Source: DAOMFM01 sp035429825
Lineage (GTDB): Bacteria > Acidobacteriota > Blastocatellia > UBA7656 > JADIYM01
Reading direction: 5' to 3'
DNA length: 6,630 bases
NCBI GenBank assembly: GCA_044224215.1
Contig: JBGAKX010000197.1
Coordinates: 1-6,630 of the forward strand
This document shows, piece by piece, positions 6,119 through 6,630 of the stretch. A model generated the notes under the pieces. It was not told the DNA's origin, did no database searches, and worked only from the letters and a program-made list of their open reading frames with translations. The position numbers were made by a program, and so were the translations under genes. Position 1 is the stretch's first letter, and the number at the start of each line of letters is the position of its first letter.

Positions 6119-6364
6119 ATGAACTTTCTCTATTGGGCGATCATCGGACTCGTCGCCGGATGGCTGGCGTCACTTCTCGTCAAGGGACGGGGTCTCGGGC
6201 TCATCGGCGACATCATCGTCGGGATCATCGGCGCTTTCCTTGGCGGCTGGCTGTTCGGCGCGCTTGGCGTGGCGGCAGGTTCGGGCCTGATCGGCTCGCT
6301 GGTGACGGCGTTCGTCGGCGCGGTCGTGCTGCTGGCGGTGGTGAAGGCGCTCAAGAGCGTGTGA
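6119..6364 (+). CDS. GlsB/YeaQ/YmgE-type small membrane protein (transglycosylase-associated family)
   Basis: An 81-residue inner-membrane protein with three hydrophobic segments at about 4-21, 27-50 and 54-76. It matches the transglycosylase-associated (GlsB/YeaQ/YmgE) family: a glycine-rich first helix (IIGLVAGWLASLL, 8-20), a short basic loop (VKGRGLG, 21-27) and the signature IGDIIVGIIGAFLGGWLFG (29-47). Members are often linked to stress response, but the molecular function is unknown; the old 'transglycosylase-associated' label is not evidence of activity. I start at ATG 6119, which gives the usual family length. The same frame is open back to 5903, but that upstream part has no family resemblance. 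The ribosome site is only a GGGGG run (6106-6110), 8 nt before the ATG. It is transcribed divergently from the dehydrogenase gene. Confidence 0.9.
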   Translation: MNFLYWAIIGLVAGWLASLLVKGRGLGLIGDIIVGIIGAFLGGWLFGALGVAAGSGLIGSLVTAFVGAVVLLAVVKALKSV

Positions 6365-6369
6365 AGGCT

Positions 6370-6398
6370 GAGCCGCGTTGGGTGGTCCTTCGCGGCTC
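6370..6398 (+). terminator. Hairpin just after the GlsB-like gene, possible terminator
   Basis: GAGCCGCG (6370-6377) and CGCGGCTC (6391-6398) make a perfect 8-bp stem with a 13-nt loop, starting 5 nt after the stop codon. No real T-tract follows at once (CGCGTCTTTG), so it may be a weak or factor-assisted terminator or a 3' stabilising stem. Confidence 0.45.
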
Positions 6399-6427
6399 CG
6401 CGTCTTTGCGTCTCTGCGTGGGGTTTT
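6399..6427. repeat. CTTTGCGTCT-type intergenic repeat copy
   Basis: CGCGTCTTTGCGTCTCTGCG (6399-6418), then TGGGGTTTT, closely resembles the CCTTTGCGTCTTCGCGTGAA words at 92-111 behind ubiX. Both copies lie just downstream of a gene, 3' of its stop codon. I take them as members of one dispersed intergenic repeat family; this is a visual match only. Confidence 0.5.
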
Positions 6428-6430
6428 GAT

Positions 6431-6493
6431 CGAACGGCGCAGCCTACTCGTCGCCGTCGCGTTCGCTGTTGTGCCGAACGAACGGGGCAGCCT
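6431..6493. repeat. Pair of 15-nt direct repeats
   Basis: CGAACGGCGCAGCCT (6431-6445) recurs as CGAACGGGGCAGCCT (6479-6493), 14 of 15 identical, 48 nt apart. It lies in the gene-free right-hand region. Meaning unknown; it could be part of a dispersed element. Confidence 0.4.
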
Positions 6494-6519
6494 GAAGATG
6501 CGCGCCCTGTGCGGTTCCC

Positions 6520-6539
6520 CCGATCCCTGACGGGATCGG
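6520..6539. repeat. Perfect 8-bp palindrome with TGAC loop
   Basis: CCGATCCC (6520-6527) and GGGATCGG (6532-6539) flank TGAC. There is no T-tract on either side, so a terminator is not indicated. It is one of several compact hairpins in 6365-6630. Confidence 0.5.
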
Positions 6540-6583
6540 CTCTGCGTCCAAGTTAGTCGATCAGAGCAAGTTCTCAAGCAGTT

Positions 6584-6630
6584 CGCTTCGGACCGGCAGA
6601 CACGGCGAAGCGGGCGACACCGCCCGCTTC
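6584..6630. repeat. Overlapping, mutually exclusive hairpins at the right edge
   Basis: GAAGCGGGCG (6607-6616) and CGCCCGCTTC (6621-6630) form a perfect 10-bp stem with an ACAC loop. It ends exactly at the window edge, so any T-tract would be out of view. Alternatively CGCTTCG (6584-6590) pairs with CGAAGCG (6606-6612), extended inward by CCG/CGG (6593-6595/6603-6605). Both folds use 6607-6612, so only one can form at a time. The element may be the 3' end of a gene beyond the edge: short minus-strand frames enter from the right, one stopping at 6576-6574, but they are too short to identify. Confidence 0.5.

Noticed and set aside
5875..6120. 81-codon minus-strand frame in the divergent spacer
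   Set aside because: It overlaps the dehydrogenase start and its ribosome site and has no recognisable features.

Overview
This GC-rich window looks like ordinary chromosome from a bacterium, most plausibly an Acidobacteriota (Vicinamibacterales-like) or a related soil or metagenome lineage. That guess rests on the mix of genes: a DUF1800/DUF1501 pair, a CxxCH choice-of-anchor V protein, a short 6-phosphogluconate dehydrogenase, and intergenic 'CTTTGCGTCTTCGCG'-type repeats. It is an inference without database support. There is no sign of phage, transposase, CRISPR or tRNA/rRNA.

Layout: five genes lie on the minus strand and one on the plus strand. In minus-strand transcription order (right to left) they are: a 6-phosphogluconate dehydrogenase (5884-4862), then a strong terminator-like hairpin (about 4836-4792); a Sec-exported DUF1800 protein (4699-3104); a Tat-exported DUF1501 protein (3094-1814) only 9 nt later; a 192-nt spacer holding a long palindrome (1674-1725); an exported monoheme (CxxCH) choice-of-anchor V / reeler-like protein (1621-761); a UbiX-type flavin prenyltransferase (738-133) directly behind it; and a repeat-rich 3' region (1-132). 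Diverging from the dehydrogenase across a 234-nt gap is a small GlsB/YeaQ/YmgE-type membrane protein (6119-6364, plus strand). The last 266 nt hold no gene I can support, but they contain several hairpins and short repeats.

How the genes may work together: DUF1800 and DUF1501 genes are very often neighbours and are presumably co-translated here, giving two exported proteins of unknown function. The exported CxxCH protein lies downstream on the same strand and may belong to the same envelope module. UbiX makes prenylated FMN for a UbiD-type decarboxylase, which is not in the window. The dehydrogenase (pentose phosphate pathway) and the GlsB-like protein are probably separate transcription units.

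No clearly new biological system is visible. The points most worth a second look are the exported DUF1800-DUF1501-monoheme trio, the long palindrome between DUF1501 and the monoheme gene, mutually exclusive hairpins at the right edge, and the related intergenic repeats near both ends.
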